Shown here: one piece after another, positions 47,644 through 57,232 of the stretch
How positions within the stretch are numbered: position 1 is the stretch's first letter
Layout of the letters: each line of letters begins with the position of its first letter
From: Parahoeflea halophila
GTDB taxonomy: Bacteria > Pseudomonadota > Alphaproteobacteria > Rhizobiales > Rhizobiaceae
Length of the DNA stretch: 64,000 nucleotides
Direction: 5' to 3'
Assembly (NCBI RefSeq): GCF_900220985.1
Contig: NZ_OCPC01000001.1
Coordinates: 186,001-250,000, forward strand
Translations under genes and position numbers: made by a program
Notes under the pieces: model-generated
The model's database searches: none
Told to the model about the DNA's origin: nothing
The model's input: the letters and a program-made list of their open reading frames with translations, nothing else

Positions 47644-48276
47644 ATGACCAATCCCGCTTCAGAACTGATCCAGACCGCCAAGGGGAAAAAGTTCAAGACC
47701 ATTCTTGCTGACCCACCTTGGCAGTTCGTGAATCGAACAGGCAAGGTTGCGCCAGAGCATCGCCGCTTGAGCCGTTACGGCACAATGTCTCTTCCGGAAA
47801 TTCAGGAGCTACCGGTAGCAGATGTAGCTGACACTACCGCACATCTGTATCTCTGGGTTCCAAACGCCTTGCTGCCGGAAGGCTTGGAGGTAATGAAGAG
47901 CTGGGGTTTCAACTACAAGACAAATCTCATCTGGCACAAGATTCGTAAGGACGGTGGATCGGACGGCCGTGGCGTTGGCTTCTATTTCCGCAATGTCACG
48001 GAGATCATACTCTTTGGCGTGCGCGGCAAAAACGCTAGAACTCTTGATCCTGGCCGGACACAAGTCAACTATTTGGCTACTCGGAAGCGGGAGCATTCTC
48101 GCAAGCCCGATGAGCAATATGACCTGATCGAAGCGTGCTCGCCCGGTCCATACCTTGAAATGTTTGCAAGGGGGACACGGCCAAAGTGGACTGTGTGGGG
48201 AAATCAGGCTGACGATGAATATCACCCAACTTGGGACACCTATAGCAACCATTCGCGCGCTGTAGCTGCCGAGTAA
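47644..48276 (+). CDS. MT-A70 family adenine methyltransferase
   Basis: A 210-residue protein from the ATG at 47644. It contains the catalytic DPPW motif in TILADPPWQF, then YGTMSLPEIQELPVADVADT, LYLWVPNALLPEGLEVMKSW and a late KPDEQYDLIEACSPGPYLEM. This is the MT-A70 family, whose prokaryotic members methylate adenine N6 in DNA. It is convergent with a BglII/BstYI-type endonuclease gene 12 bp away, so it is probably the protective methylase of that system. Confidence 0.88.
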   Translation: MTNPASELIQTAKGKKFKTILADPPWQFVNRTGKVAPEHRRLSRYGTMSLPEIQELPVADVADTTAHLYLWVPNALLPEGLEVMKSWGFNYKTNLIWHKIRKDGGSDGRGVGFYFRNVTEIILFGVRGKNARTLDPGRTQVNYLATRKREHSRKPDEQYDLIEACSPGPYLEMFARGTRPKWTVWGNQADDEYHPTWDTYSNHSRAVAAE

Positions 48277-48288
48277 GGACAGGCTCGG

Positions 48289-49026
48289 CTATGGCCAATC
48301 AGCCACACAACCGGGCCTGATACCAATCGCTAGCACCGGGCAGCCGCCATTTCGCCCAGCATTGAGACGGTAGAGCAGCTTACCCATCCATGTTGTGCTG
48401 GCACCATATTTCCCCGCAATACCGAGATCACTAAAAACTTCATTGAGCTCGGCGCTGCGTGTTAGCAAAACAGCAGCGTCAATCGCACCAGCTTGATAGA
48501 ATGCATTGAAGGCATATAGGTCTCGGTCAAACGTCTGGTCTTTGCTATTCCACTCCAGATCGAAGGCAACCTTGTTCTTCACGTAGTCAATTTTATGACC
48601 GTCAAGAAATCCTTCCCGCACCAGTGTGCTATCACGCTCAGCTGTTACCGGTTTTCCAGACTTTGTTATGCGAACTACCTCTCGCCAAATAAGCTTAACG
48701 TGCAAGTCGCCCCTGATAACCGTCTCATGCCAGTTAAAAGGCCTCAAACAAGCGCTTATCGCCTTGGGGATGCGCGATTCGTTTCCACCCCCTTCGGTGA
48801 TCATTTCCTTGGTAATAGAGAATTTATCTAGTGCGTCGAGAAGTTCTGCCCATTCCGTGGGATGAGTTTCAGCTAAAATAACTACTGCGTTTTTGTAACT
48901 GAAAAAATCATAGCGGGAACGAAGTGCTTCAGGCACTCGGGCATCAACGAGTGATTGCGCATCCGCCAGAGATGGCGATAGCGATGTGTCACCCTCTTCT
49001 TCCTGTAGTTCTTCTTCGTTGCTCAT
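48289..49026 (-). CDS. BglII/BstYI-family type II restriction endonuclease
   Basis: A 245-residue protein. The C-terminal half has the family core GHKIDYVKNKVAFDLEWNSK, then DQTFDRDLYAFNAFYQAGAI and DAAVLLTRSAELNEVF, which contains the PD-(D/E)XK-like Asp, Glu-x-Glu-equivalent and Lys residues, and ends NGGCPVLAIGIRP. BglII and BstYI cut AGATCT and RGATCY; the site of this enzyme cannot be known from sequence alone. The gene is more AT-rich than the structural genes, suggesting separate acquisition. It faces the methyltransferase gene tail to tail. Confidence 0.85.
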   Translation of the reverse strand: MSNEEELQEEEGDTSLSPSLADAQSLVDARVPEALRSRYDFFSYKNAVVILAETHPTEWAELLDALDKFSITKEMITEGGGNESRIPKAISACLRPFNWHETVIRGDLHVKLIWREVVRITKSGKPVTAERDSTLVREGFLDGHKIDYVKNKVAFDLEWNSKDQTFDRDLYAFNAFYQAGAIDAAVLLTRSAELNEVFSDLGIAGKYGASTTWMGKLLYRLNAGRNGGCPVLAIGIRPGCVADWP

Positions 49027-49158
49027 GAGCCCACCCGTCCCTCGTTATTGCAACACTAACTGATTCTTAATCTTCGATAAGCGTGTTTGGTGACGCCGAC
49101 ACAACTAAAGATATCAGTTGGAGTCCCTGCACTACGAAAAATGCCTGAATCCAAAAAC

Positions 49159-49191
49159 GTCACAAAAAATCGCTCGTCACAATGTCACAAA
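49159..49191 (+). repeat. Three GTCACAA repeats, likely integrase arm sites, right end
   Basis: GTCACAAAA at 49159-49167, GTCACAA at 49176-49182 and GTCACAAA at 49184-49191 lie 75-107 bp inside attR, in the same orientation as the pair beside attL. Matching sites at both ends are expected for integrase arm-type binding. Confidence 0.5.
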
Positions 49192-49265
49192 TTGCATAAA
49201 CTGAATGTATTACAATGATAATTAAATCAATACTTTAAAGAGAGTAACGATGAGAGAAATGAAAA

Positions 49266-49290
49266 TTCGAGTCTCTCATCGCCCACCATT
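49266..49290 (+). repeat. attR core, 25-bp direct repeat
   Basis: Exact copy of 31650-31674 (begins TTCGAGTCTCTCATCGCCCA). The rest of the tRNA is absent on this side, so this is a 3' tRNA fragment that marks the right end of the element. Confidence 0.92.
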
Positions 49291-49583
49291 GTTCCCCTGA
49301 CGCACCTGGAATTCTTTGACTGTACGTGTTGCAGGCACCGTTGCCTGCGGGCGGCTGTGGTCAGCGCCGGTTTTGCTGAGAAGCTGACACGCTGGACAGC
49401 TCTCCTGTGCAAGGCAGCATCACGGGCACTCTCGCCATCGCGCAGTTTGACCGGCTTTACAGCAAGCAGCCGCCATCAGTCTGGACGGCAAACCCGGCAA
49501 CCGACCAGCACAGCATGCTCTGGATCAATCCACTTTTGCGGGGCCGGCCATGGTCAGCAACACCCCGGCACGGCAAACCTCGT
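49291..49583. other. Intergenic DNA between attR and anmK
   Basis: About 290 bp of host sequence. Plus-strand frames here read as shadow sequence and no terminator, repeat or RNA was recognised. Before integration this would have lain directly downstream of tRNA-Val. Confidence 0.5.
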
Positions 49584-50741
49584 TCAACCTGCTGCGCGTT
49601 TCTGTGCGCGCGCCAGAACGCCGCCGGTCGCCGGCTCGCTGACGCCGGTGGTCCCGGGATAGGTCAGCGGCAGGCCTGCAACCGAGCGCACCGCCAGCCA
49701 GGCCCAGGCCTCAGCTTCCATCGAATCGCCATTCAGCCCGGCTTCTTCGGCGAGAATCACCCTGCCCGTGTGCCGCGTGGCAACCGTCAGATCCTCGACG
49801 ATCATCCGGTTGTGACGCCCGCCGCCGGTCAGGATCCATAGCTTCGGCTTTTCCGCAAGATGCGCCTGCGCCTTGGCAATGGCGGCAGCGGTGACAAATG
49901 CCAGCGTCCGTGCGCCATCCTCAAGCCCGGCTTCGGAGTCGTCCGGCAAGGTGAAATCATTGCGGTCAAGCGACACCCGGTGTTTGGCGGTGAAGAACGG
50001 TGAAGAAAGGTAGCGGTTGGCAAGCCCTGAGAGCACCCGCCCCTCCGATGCGATCGCGCCGGCTGAATCATAGGGAATGCCGGCATGTCGCTGCACCCAC
50101 TGATCAATCAGCGTATTGCCAGGGCCGCTGTCGAAGGCCCTCAGCTCACCATCGCAACCGATATAGGTAATGTTGGAGATGCCGCCGATATTGACGAAGA
50201 CCACCGGCATCTCTTCCGCCCACTCGTCACCCAGTCCTGCCGCAAGCGCGCGGTGATAGGCCGGCACCAGTGGCGCCCCCTGCCCGCCCAGCGTCATGTC
50301 ACGGGCGCGCAGATCATGGACCACATCGATTCCAAGCCGGGCTGCAAGCCGCTCGCCATCACCCAGCTGGACGGTCAGCGCCTCCAGCGGACGATGCAGC
50401 ACGGTCTGGCCATGAAAGCCGATCACGTCGACATCGGGTGTGGACAGGCCTTCCCTGGCGAGAAATTCCTCAACGGCTTCCGCGTGACGGTCAGTGAGCT
50501 CGGTTTCCAACTCCGCCAGATCGCCGGGCCGCTCGCCGCGTGCCCTGATGCTCCTGGCTGTCTCAAGCGCCGCCTCAAGGCGTTTGCGGAACGCCGCGTC
50601 ATAGGCGGCAAACGACGACGCCCCGCGCCTGACGATAATGTCGCCATCGGTTTCCAGCATCGCCAGATCGATGCCGTCCATCGACGTGCCGCTCATCAGC
50701 CCGATGGCCCGTTTGATTTGAACCGTCTTGTTCATAGTCAT
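49584..50741 (-). CDS. anmK: Anhydro-N-acetylmuramic acid kinase
   Basis: A 385-residue sugar kinase. It has the family start [15 protein letters not shown], then [38 protein letters not shown] and [15 protein letters not shown]. It phosphorylates and opens 1,6-anhydro-MurNAc in cell-wall recycling. It is divergent from tyrS. A second ATG two codons in (50735) is a possible start. Confidence 0.94.
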   Translation of the reverse strand: MTMNKTVQIKRAIGLMSGTSMDGIDLAMLETDGDIIVRRGASSFAAYDAAFRKRLEAALETARSIRARGERPGDLAELETELTDRHAEAVEEFLAREGLSTPDVDVIGFHGQTVLHRPLEALTVQLGDGERLAARLGIDVVHDLRARDMTLGGQGAPLVPAYHRALAAGLGDEWAEEMPVVFVNIGGISNITYIGCDGELRAFDSGPGNTLIDQWVQRHAGIPYDSAGAIASEGRVLSGLANRYLSSPFFTAKHRVSLDRNDFTLPDDSEAGLEDGARTLAFVTAAAIAKAQAHLAEKPKLWILTGGGRHNRMIVEDLTVATRHTGRVILAEEAGLNGDSMEAEAWAWLAVRSVAGLPLTYPGTTGVSEPATGGVLARAQKRAAG

Positions 50742-50959
50742 CGTCCCGGTTGAAGTCAGCCTTCGGAGGTGCCCGCAAATTCAGCGAGCCCTGCCTGGCC
50801 TGTCTGTGAAGCCGTTGCATTTGCAGCCATTGCCGCGGCCGCAAACGGCTCTGGTTGAATGCTCAGCGCGCTGATGGTAAAGCCCCCGCAGGGTGCCCGC
50901 TTTGACGAGGCACCCGTATTTGTTTGCGGTATTTCCGTCATGAGTTCAAGGTCAGTGAC

Positions 50960-52213
50960 ATGTCAGCCTTCAAGTCCGATTTCCTGCGCATTCTTTCCGA
51001 ACGCGGGTTCATTCACCAGTCCTCCGACGAAACAGGTCTTGATGACTTGTTCCGCAACGAGATCGTCACTGCCTATATCGGCTTCGATCCGACCGCACCG
51101 AGCTTGCACGCAGGCGGCCTGATCCAGATCATGATGCTGCACTGGATGCAGAAGACCGGTCATCGTCCGATTGCGCTGATGGGCGGCGGTACCGGCATGG
51201 TCGGCGATCCATCGTTCAAGGATGAGGCCCGCAAGCTTCTCACTCCCGAACTGATCGACGAGAACATCGCCGGCATCAAGTCGGTGTTCTCCAATTACCT
51301 TGATTTCGGCGACGGTCCGCAGGATGCGGTGATGGCCAACAATGCCGACTGGCTGATGGGCATCAACTACGTCGAATTCCTGCGCGATGTCGGCCGGCAT
51401 TTTTCGGTTAACCGAATGCTGGCATTCGATTCGGTCAAGACCCGGCTCGACCGCGAGCAATCGCTTTCGTTCCTTGAATTCAATTACATGATCCTGCAGG
51501 CCTATGACTTCGTCGAGCTCAACAAGCGCTACGGCTGCCGCCTGCAGATGGGCGGATCTGACCAGTGGGGCAACATCATCAACGGCATCGACCTCGGTCA
51601 CCGGATGGACTGTCCGCAACTCTACGCCTTGACCTCGCCGCTGCTGACCACCTCATCCGGCGCCAAGATGGGCAAGTCGGCCAATGGCGCAGTCTGGCTC
51701 AATGCGGACATGCTCGGCGCCTATGATTTCTGGCAGTATTGGCGCAACAGCGAGGACGCCGATGTCGGCCGCTTCCTCAAGCTCTACACCACCATGCCGC
51801 TTGATGAGATCGCCAGGCTTGAGGCACTGGGCGGGGCAGAGATCAACGAAGCCAAAAAGATCCTGGCAACCGAGGTGACGGCCATGCTGCACGGCCGGGC
51901 AGCAGCCGAACAGGCTTCGGAAACCGCCCGCAAGACTTTCGAAGAAGGGCAGACAGCCACCGATTTGCCGACGATTTCGGTGTCGGCCTCTGATCTTGAT
52001 GCCGGCATCGGACTGCTGGCCCTTTTCGTTCAGGCCGGACTGGCAAGCTCCAACGGGGAAGCCCGCCGTCACGTCAAGGGCGGCGCGATCAAGCTCAACG
52101 ACGTCCCTGTCACCGACGACAAGACGCTGGTCGATGCGGGTTATCTCAATGATGACGGCGTCATCAAGCTGTCGCTGGGCAAGAAGAAGCACGTTCTGGT
52201 GCGACCGCAGTGA
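50960..52213 (+). CDS. tyrS: Tyrosyl-tRNA synthetase
   Basis: A 417-residue class I synthetase. The HIGH-equivalent is in [20 protein letters not shown], the tyrosine pocket includes [20 protein letters not shown] and [11 protein letters not shown], the KMSKS-equivalent is KMGKS, and the C-terminal S4-like domain is [20 protein letters not shown]. The start at 50960 ([18 protein letters not shown]) has AAGG upstream; a 12-codon extension was not used. Confidence 0.95.
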   Translation: MSAFKSDFLRILSERGFIHQSSDETGLDDLFRNEIVTAYIGFDPTAPSLHAGGLIQIMMLHWMQKTGHRPIALMGGGTGMVGDPSFKDEARKLLTPELIDENIAGIKSVFSNYLDFGDGPQDAVMANNADWLMGINYVEFLRDVGRHFSVNRMLAFDSVKTRLDREQSLSFLEFNYMILQAYDFVELNKRYGCRLQMGGSDQWGNIINGIDLGHRMDCPQLYALTSPLLTTSSGAKMGKSANGAVWLNADMLGAYDFWQYWRNSEDADVGRFLKLYTTMPLDEIARLEALGGAEINEAKKILATEVTAMLHGRAAAEQASETARKTFEEGQTATDLPTISVSASDLDAGIGLLALFVQAGLASSNGEARRHVKGGAIKLNDVPVTDDKTLVDAGYLNDDGVIKLSLGKKKHVLVRPQ

Positions 52214-52240
52214 GAACCTGTATCCCGGTCCGGGACGACA

Positions 52241-52271
52241 AGACCGCCTCATCCCTGGGGGCGGGCGGTCT
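52241..52271. terminator. Hairpin between the convergent tyrS and AsmA-like genes
   Basis: AGACCGCC (52241-52248) pairs with GGCGGTCT (52264-52271). T tracts are short, so termination strength is uncertain. It lies between the two stop codons. Confidence 0.4.
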
Positions 52272-52272
52272 C

Positions 52273-55200
52273 TTACGGCCGGAATTCGAAGATTGACCGG
52301 AACACTCCGGGCGCGATGACCGACAACGGGTTGACGTTCAGCTGCGGCGAAGCGGTCTTGCCGGTCAGCCGGAAGGTGATGCCGATTAAGCCCCGGTCGC
52401 GCCCGTTGCCCAGAAGCACGCCGATGATGGGCAACTCGCTGAACAGCCGGTTGACTCCATAGGCCGGCATGAAGGTCCCGGTCAGGTCGATCTGATCCTT
52501 GGAGTCATAGATCTGCCCCTGAAACGATGCGCCGATTTGCGGGCCGCGAACGACGCCTTCGCTGACATGAAGCTCTCCATTACCGGCCACCAGACGCGCA
52601 CTGGCGACCTCGAACCTGGCCTCGGAAACATCGATATCTGTCTTCACTGCATCCCTCAGGCTGCGGCCATCACTCGGGCTCGGCGTGGACACCAGCGATC
52701 CAAGGCGCGGCTCGCCCACCACCACAAAATTGCGTATATCAACCGAGCCGCGCCGGAACGGACCGTCCTGACGCTTGAGCCGGACATTGAGCAAACCGCC
52801 GCGAATGCGCGAATAGATGCCGGCAAAGCGCGCAAAGGCACCGGCATCGCCGCTGGTGACCTCTATGGTCTCCCCCGCCGCGCCGCCGGAGATCGCCATC
52901 ACCACAGCCTGCCCGCTTTCGGTGACGGCCTTGAAGTCAAGCAGATCGATCCGGTCGCCCTGGCCCTTGTAGCTCACACTGCCCGATGACAGTCGCTCGT
53001 CCGAATAACCATACATCGCATCGACACTGCCAGAGACTTCGACCCGCACTGAAGCGCTACTCTCCCCCGACGCCCTCTTGCCGGCAGATTTTGCCAGCGC
53101 GATGACCGGGCGCAGATCGACCGATTTGCCGTCGACCTTGACCTGGTAGCCCTTTCCCTTCCGGGTGATATCGGCCTGGTAGTCATCGCGCGATGACAGC
53201 GCGATGCGGCCGAACCTGGCGCGTTCAAGCTGCCCCCCGTTCAGCGTCACCTCGCCCGAGGCGGAGAACCCCTCTCCCGACAGTTTCAGATCCGTGAGCC
53301 TGGCGATGTCGCCGTCGGTCTCCATCACGAAGTCGAGCTTTGCGGCAATGCCCTCGCCCTTGACCCAGCCGATGCCCGGCACTGTCAGCTCTGCTGCAGT
53401 CAAATCGAGACTGATGATCTGCCGCGCGCTGTCCTCTGTATCAACCTCGAGTGTGAAACCGATGGGGCCGGAGAACAGAGCGCCGCTGCCCGGCGCGATC
53501 TTTTCCCGGTCCTCGGGACTGAGCGTTCCCGACAGGATGCGCTGGGGAACCACCTCTGCCTTGGTGTCCACCGGCTGGATGATGTCGAGCGTCATCGGCG
53601 CACCGTCGACCAGCGCATCGACCTTCAGCACCGCCCGTTGCGGGGTCACCTGCAGATTGCCGTCCATGCCGGCCAGCGCCCGGCCCTCCACCGGCTTTGC
53701 AATATCAACGCCTTTCATGTCGAGATTGACGTTCCAGTCCGGCGGCGGAGGCGATTGATCGTTGATCAGCCCGAACCGTGCCGTCACCGTCGATGAGATC
53801 TCGCCGCTCAGCTCCGAGGGCTGAAGCCCGATCTTGTCGAGCGCATCGATCGGATGATAGCTGATCAGCTCCGCAACAGCATCGGCCTGGCCCCGTACCG
53901 ACATCGACAATTCTGCCATCAGCGGGCGTTCGTTGGCGCGCGGGATCAGAAACTCCGCATCGCTCACATCGACGGTTCGCCCGGTCGGGAAAAACGCTGT
54001 CGCCGAAGCGATGTGGAAACCGATCCTCGAGCCTCTGAGTTGCATGTGTCCGACTGTATCGCGCAACGGCGGGATTTCTCCGGCAACATTCATTCGCGCG
54101 CGCTCGATGTCGAAATCGATCTGCAGCTGGTCTTCCGTGAAGAAGACATCCTCATTGGGCTTGTAGTGGCCGGCCGGTGCCGCCAGCTGGATGCGGGCAT
54201 TGCGCACGGTTCCGCCGTAAAGGTTCTCGAGTACCCATTGCCGCGCCCGTTTTCCAACCCAATAAGGCCAGAGCTGTTTCACTGCGGCCGTCGACATCCG
54301 CTCCGCCTGCGCAACCAGGTTGATCTCGGGTGAAATCCCTTCCACGAACCGCCAAGACGCGGAGCCGAACATGGCACCCTGCGCCGAGGCGACGGTCAGC
54401 TCGTCAGCCACGAGTTTCCGGTTGGCTGCGTCAAACCAACCAAAGGCCTTGCCGGCAAACGGGATCGGCGCCTCGTCGGAATCGCCCGGTGCTGCAAGCC
54501 CCTTGTCGATGACAAAATCAAAAGCGACCCCCTCGCCGGTTTCAGCGGCAAGCCGGTCGGCATCGATCAGGCCGCCGGTGAAGGGCAGAACGGTTTCGCC
54601 GATCCGGATTATCGAGGGCGTGATCTCGATCTTGTGCATCTTGGGCATGTAGACGAGATTGACCCGCGCATCGCGCACATCTGCCTGAACACCGCCCATC
54701 GTCATGATGCCGTCAATGGCGGCGACCCTGATCGACAGGGCCGGGCTTCGTTTTTCCGTGGCGCGCCCGGCCGTGAAGGTGATCTGCAACGGCGCCGTGA
54801 CGCCGTTCTGCCGGTCGCTCGGCCCTTCCGTCAGAAAATCGACCGCCAAACCGCCGATCTCGCCGGTAATCTTTGAAAGACCGGTCTCGTTCGCCCTTGC
54901 GCTTGCGGTTCCGGTGAAGTCGATCTTGCGGCCATTTCGCACAATCTCGGCCTCAACATGGTATCGCATCGCATCGTCCCGGCGCACCAGACCATTCTCG
55001 ATCACCACCGGCTCGCCGACCCCGGCAATGCGGATGTCGGAGAACCGAAATGATTTGGCCTCCACGGCATCAACCTGGACCGCAACCTTGTTCAGGACCG
55101 TAAACAACTGCTCGATCATCGCATCGGTGCCGTCAACGCGAAATCCGGCGAGATCTGTCAGGTTGAAGCCATCGCCCTGCGGTGCGACCAGGTCCACCCC

Positions 55201-55665
55201 TCCAATCTCGACCGATGATATCGACAGTCTTCCCGCCAGCAGCGGCAGCGGATCGAGCGAAATCAGCGTGCGCGCGGCCCGGGTTGCAGGCGTTGAGCCA
55301 TCAAGCCGCTCGACCACCACGTCCCCGGCCAGCAGCGCCAGCTGTCCACGGCTTGTCAGACGAACTCCCGCCGAACTCAGTTCGGCCCGGCTGCCTGGTC
55401 CGACTGCCTGCGCCAGCGCCAATTGCGCGCGGTCACGGATGAAGCCGTCGAACGTCCCGGTCTCCAGGGCACCCACGAGGCCGGCGAAAAGCAGCAGCAC
55501 GAGCAGCAAGACCCCGCCGATCCACCGGAGAGAGCTCACACTCCAGTGTCGTGGATGGTGCCCGCGCACCAGAATAGCATCCTCAAAATTTGCCGACGGA
55601 TATTCGTGCAACCCGATAATGTCGCGTCTTTTGAACAGAACCTTGTCTATCGGCTGATCCGGCAT
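52273..55665 (-). CDS. Large AsmA-like / DUF3971 protein
   Basis: A 1130-residue protein with a single N-terminal transmembrane helix at about 48-68 (WIGGVLLLVLLLFAGLVG), followed by a very long beta-rich region with the repetitive AsmA/YhdP character. The C-terminal part (GASFQGQIYDSKDQIDLTGT, FMPAYGVNRLFSELPIIGVL, LSVIAPGVFRSIFEF) is the conserved AsmA_2-type end. Proteins of this group form bridge-like periplasmic structures linked to phospholipid transport to the outer membrane. That role here is inferred from the family. Confidence 0.85.
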   Translation of the reverse strand: MPDQPIDKVLFKRRDIIGLHEYPSANFEDAILVRGHHPRHWSVSSLRWIGGVLLLVLLLFAGLVGALETGTFDGFIRDRAQLALAQAVGPGSRAELSSAGVRLTSRGQLALLAGDVVVERLDGSTPATRAARTLISLDPLPLLAGRLSISSVEIGGVDLVAPQGDGFNLTDLAGFRVDGTDAMIEQLFTVLNKVAVQVDAVEAKSFRFSDIRIAGVGEPVVIENGLVRRDDAMRYHVEAEIVRNGRKIDFTGTASARANETGLSKITGEIGGLAVDFLTEGPSDRQNGVTAPLQITFTAGRATEKRSPALSIRVAAIDGIMTMGGVQADVRDARVNLVYMPKMHKIEITPSIIRIGETVLPFTGGLIDADRLAAETGEGVAFDFVIDKGLAAPGDSDEAPIPFAGKAFGWFDAANRKLVADELTVASAQGAMFGSASWRFVEGISPEINLVAQAERMSTAAVKQLWPYWVGKRARQWVLENLYGGTVRNARIQLAAPAGHYKPNEDVFFTEDQLQIDFDIERARMNVAGEIPPLRDTVGHMQLRGSRIGFHIASATAFFPTGRTVDVSDAEFLIPRANERPLMAELSMSVRGQADAVAELISYHPIDALDKIGLQPSELSGEISSTVTARFGLINDQSPPPPDWNVNLDMKGVDIAKPVEGRALAGMDGNLQVTPQRAVLKVDALVDGAPMTLDIIQPVDTKAEVVPQRILSGTLSPEDREKIAPGSGALFSGPIGFTLEVDTEDSARQIISLDLTAAELTVPGIGWVKGEGIAAKLDFVMETDGDIARLTDLKLSGEGFSASGEVTLNGGQLERARFGRIALSSRDDYQADITRKGKGYQVKVDGKSVDLRPVIALAKSAGKRASGESSASVRVEVSGSVDAMYGYSDERLSSGSVSYKGQGDRIDLLDFKAVTESGQAVVMAISGGAAGETIEVTSGDAGAFARFAGIYSRIRGGLLNVRLKRQDGPFRRGSVDIRNFVVVGEPRLGSLVSTPSPSDGRSLRDAVKTDIDVSEARFEVASARLVAGNGELHVSEGVVRGPQIGASFQGQIYDSKDQIDLTGTFMPAYGVNRLFSELPIIGVLLGNGRDRGLIGITFRLTGKTASPQLNVNPLSVIAPGVFRSIFEFRP

Positions 55666-55788
55666 GGGCGTTGGGATGATATCTTTCTGTTTTGGCGGTG
55701 ATTCTTCTGGACGCTCAGATGAGTGTTTATATATCGCCCGATGACAGGGTCACCTGTCAAAACGCGAATGAGCCTGCGAAAGGGATCC

Positions 55789-56259
55789 ATGGTGAACGAA
55801 ATTGTTGAAGGCGCTCAGGCACCAAAGATGAACCTGCCACGAGATGGCGGCGGAAACGTGTCATTGGCCGATCTGGCTGGTAAAACGGTGGTGTTGTATT
55901 TCTATCCGAAGGACGACACCAGCGGCTGCACTACAGAAGCACTCGACTTCACTGCCCTGTCGGACGAATTCGCGAATGCCGGCGCCGTTGTCATCGGCGT
56001 ATCGCCCGACCCGGTCAAGGCCCATGACAAGTTCATCGCCAAGCACGATCTCGGTGTCATCCTCGCTTCCGATGAAGACAAGTCGGTTCTCCAAGCCTAC
56101 GGCGTCTGGAAAGAAAAAAGCATGTATGGCCGCAGCTATATGGGCGTGGAGCGCTCCACATTTCTGATCGACGGCGCCGGAAAGATTGCCAGGGTCTGGC
56201 GCAAGGTCAAGGTAAAGGGCCACGCCCACGCCGTGCTCGAGGCTGTCCAGTCGCTCTGA
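55789..56259 (+). CDS. bcp: Peroxiredoxin of the Bcp/PrxQ family, 1-Cys form
   Basis: About 156 residues from the ATG at 55789, with AAAGGGAT upstream. The active site is YPKDDTSGCTTEALDF, where Cys47 is the peroxidatic cysteine. Many Bcp proteins have a resolving cysteine five residues later; here that residue is Leu52, so an external thiol is probably used. ERSTFLIDGAGKIARVW is the normal C-terminal segment. It detoxifies peroxides in the cytosol. A longer start at 55723 is unlikely. Confidence 0.92.
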   Translation: MVNEIVEGAQAPKMNLPRDGGGNVSLADLAGKTVVLYFYPKDDTSGCTTEALDFTALSDEFANAGAVVIGVSPDPVKAHDKFIAKHDLGVILASDEDKSVLQAYGVWKEKSMYGRSYMGVERSTFLIDGAGKIARVWRKVKVKGHAHAVLEAVQSL

Positions 56260-56292
56260 TCCGCCGTATGAACAACAAGGTCTGGAAGTCCA

Positions 56293-57123
56293 TTGCCCAC
56301 CAACTCTGAGAGAATACTTTCCTTGCGCGACGGTGCAGCGCGTGCCGTGCGTGCCGGTGACCTGTTGGAAAAGACCGCCCTTGCGCAGGATGTGGCAAAC
56401 CGCTGGCACTCCCGGCGGCTGTCCCTGCGCTCGCCGCTGGATACGCTGCCCCCGCTGCGGCCCGGGCGACCGGCAAAGCCGGACCTTGTCGCTCCGACGC
56501 AAGTGGTCCGCCGCTCGCTCAATTCGCGCCGGGGCCGCATCGCCCTGTTGCACGCCATCGCCCATATCGAGCTCAATGCGGTCGACCTCGCGCTCGACAT
56601 CGTCGCCCGCTTTGCGGCGAGCCCGATGCCGCAGAGTTTCTTTGACGGCTGGATGCAGGTGGCCTTCGAGGAGGCCAAGCACTTCAAGCTGGTGCGGCAG
56701 CGGCTGCAGGCGCTCGACGCCGACTATGGCGACATGCCGGCCCATGACGGGTTATGGCAGGCAGCACACGACACCCGTAATGACCTGACGGCGCGTCTGG
56801 CCGTTGTCCCCCTGATTCTCGAGGCCCGTGGCCTGGACGTCACCCCCTCCCTGCTCGCCAAGATGCGCGAGGTCGGTGATCACGACACTGCAGACGTGCT
56901 CGAGATCATCTACGAAGACGAGAAGAAGCATGTGGCAATCGGCGCCAAGTGGTTCCGTTTTATCTGCGCGCGCGAAGGCAAGGACCCGGCCAAAACCTTC
57001 CAGCTGCTTGTGCGCGCCAATTTTCGCGGCGGCCTCAAACCTCCGTTCAACGATCTCGCCCGTGCTGCCGCCGGATTGACGCCTACATTCTATCGCGCCC
57101 TGTCCAGCCAGAACATGTCCTGA
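56293..57123 (+). CDS. DUF455 ferritin-like protein
   Basis: A 276-residue helical protein of the DUF455 family, related to ferritin-like diiron enzymes. Likely metal ligands lie in IAHIELNAVDLALDIVARF, FEEAKHFKLV, EARGLD and IYEDEKKHVAIGAKWF, giving the paired E and ExxH motifs. Only a TTG at 56293 gives a full-length frame, with GGAAG upstream. Enzymatic role unknown; related proteins include tRNA-modifying MiaE-like oxygenases. Confidence 0.85.
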   Translation: MPTNSERILSLRDGAARAVRAGDLLEKTALAQDVANRWHSRRLSLRSPLDTLPPLRPGRPAKPDLVAPTQVVRRSLNSRRGRIALLHAIAHIELNAVDLALDIVARFAASPMPQSFFDGWMQVAFEEAKHFKLVRQRLQALDADYGDMPAHDGLWQAAHDTRNDLTARLAVVPLILEARGLDVTPSLLAKMREVGDHDTADVLEIIYEDEKKHVAIGAKWFRFICAREGKDPAKTFQLLVRANFRGGLKPPFNDLARAAAGLTPTFYRALSSQNMS

Positions 57124-57232
57124 AGTCACGCAATGGGCATCGGGCGCCGCCAGTTCAAAGCTTTGTTAACCTTAACAGGGTGTAATCGCCCCTGAACAAG
57201 CAACGGCAAACCGTTTTGGACAGGATTACCGC

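Noticed and set aside
50756-50941. Small minus-strand frame between anmK and tyrS
   Set aside because: Low-complexity Ala/Gly/Thr composition, lies in the divergent promoter region, no ribosome-binding site.
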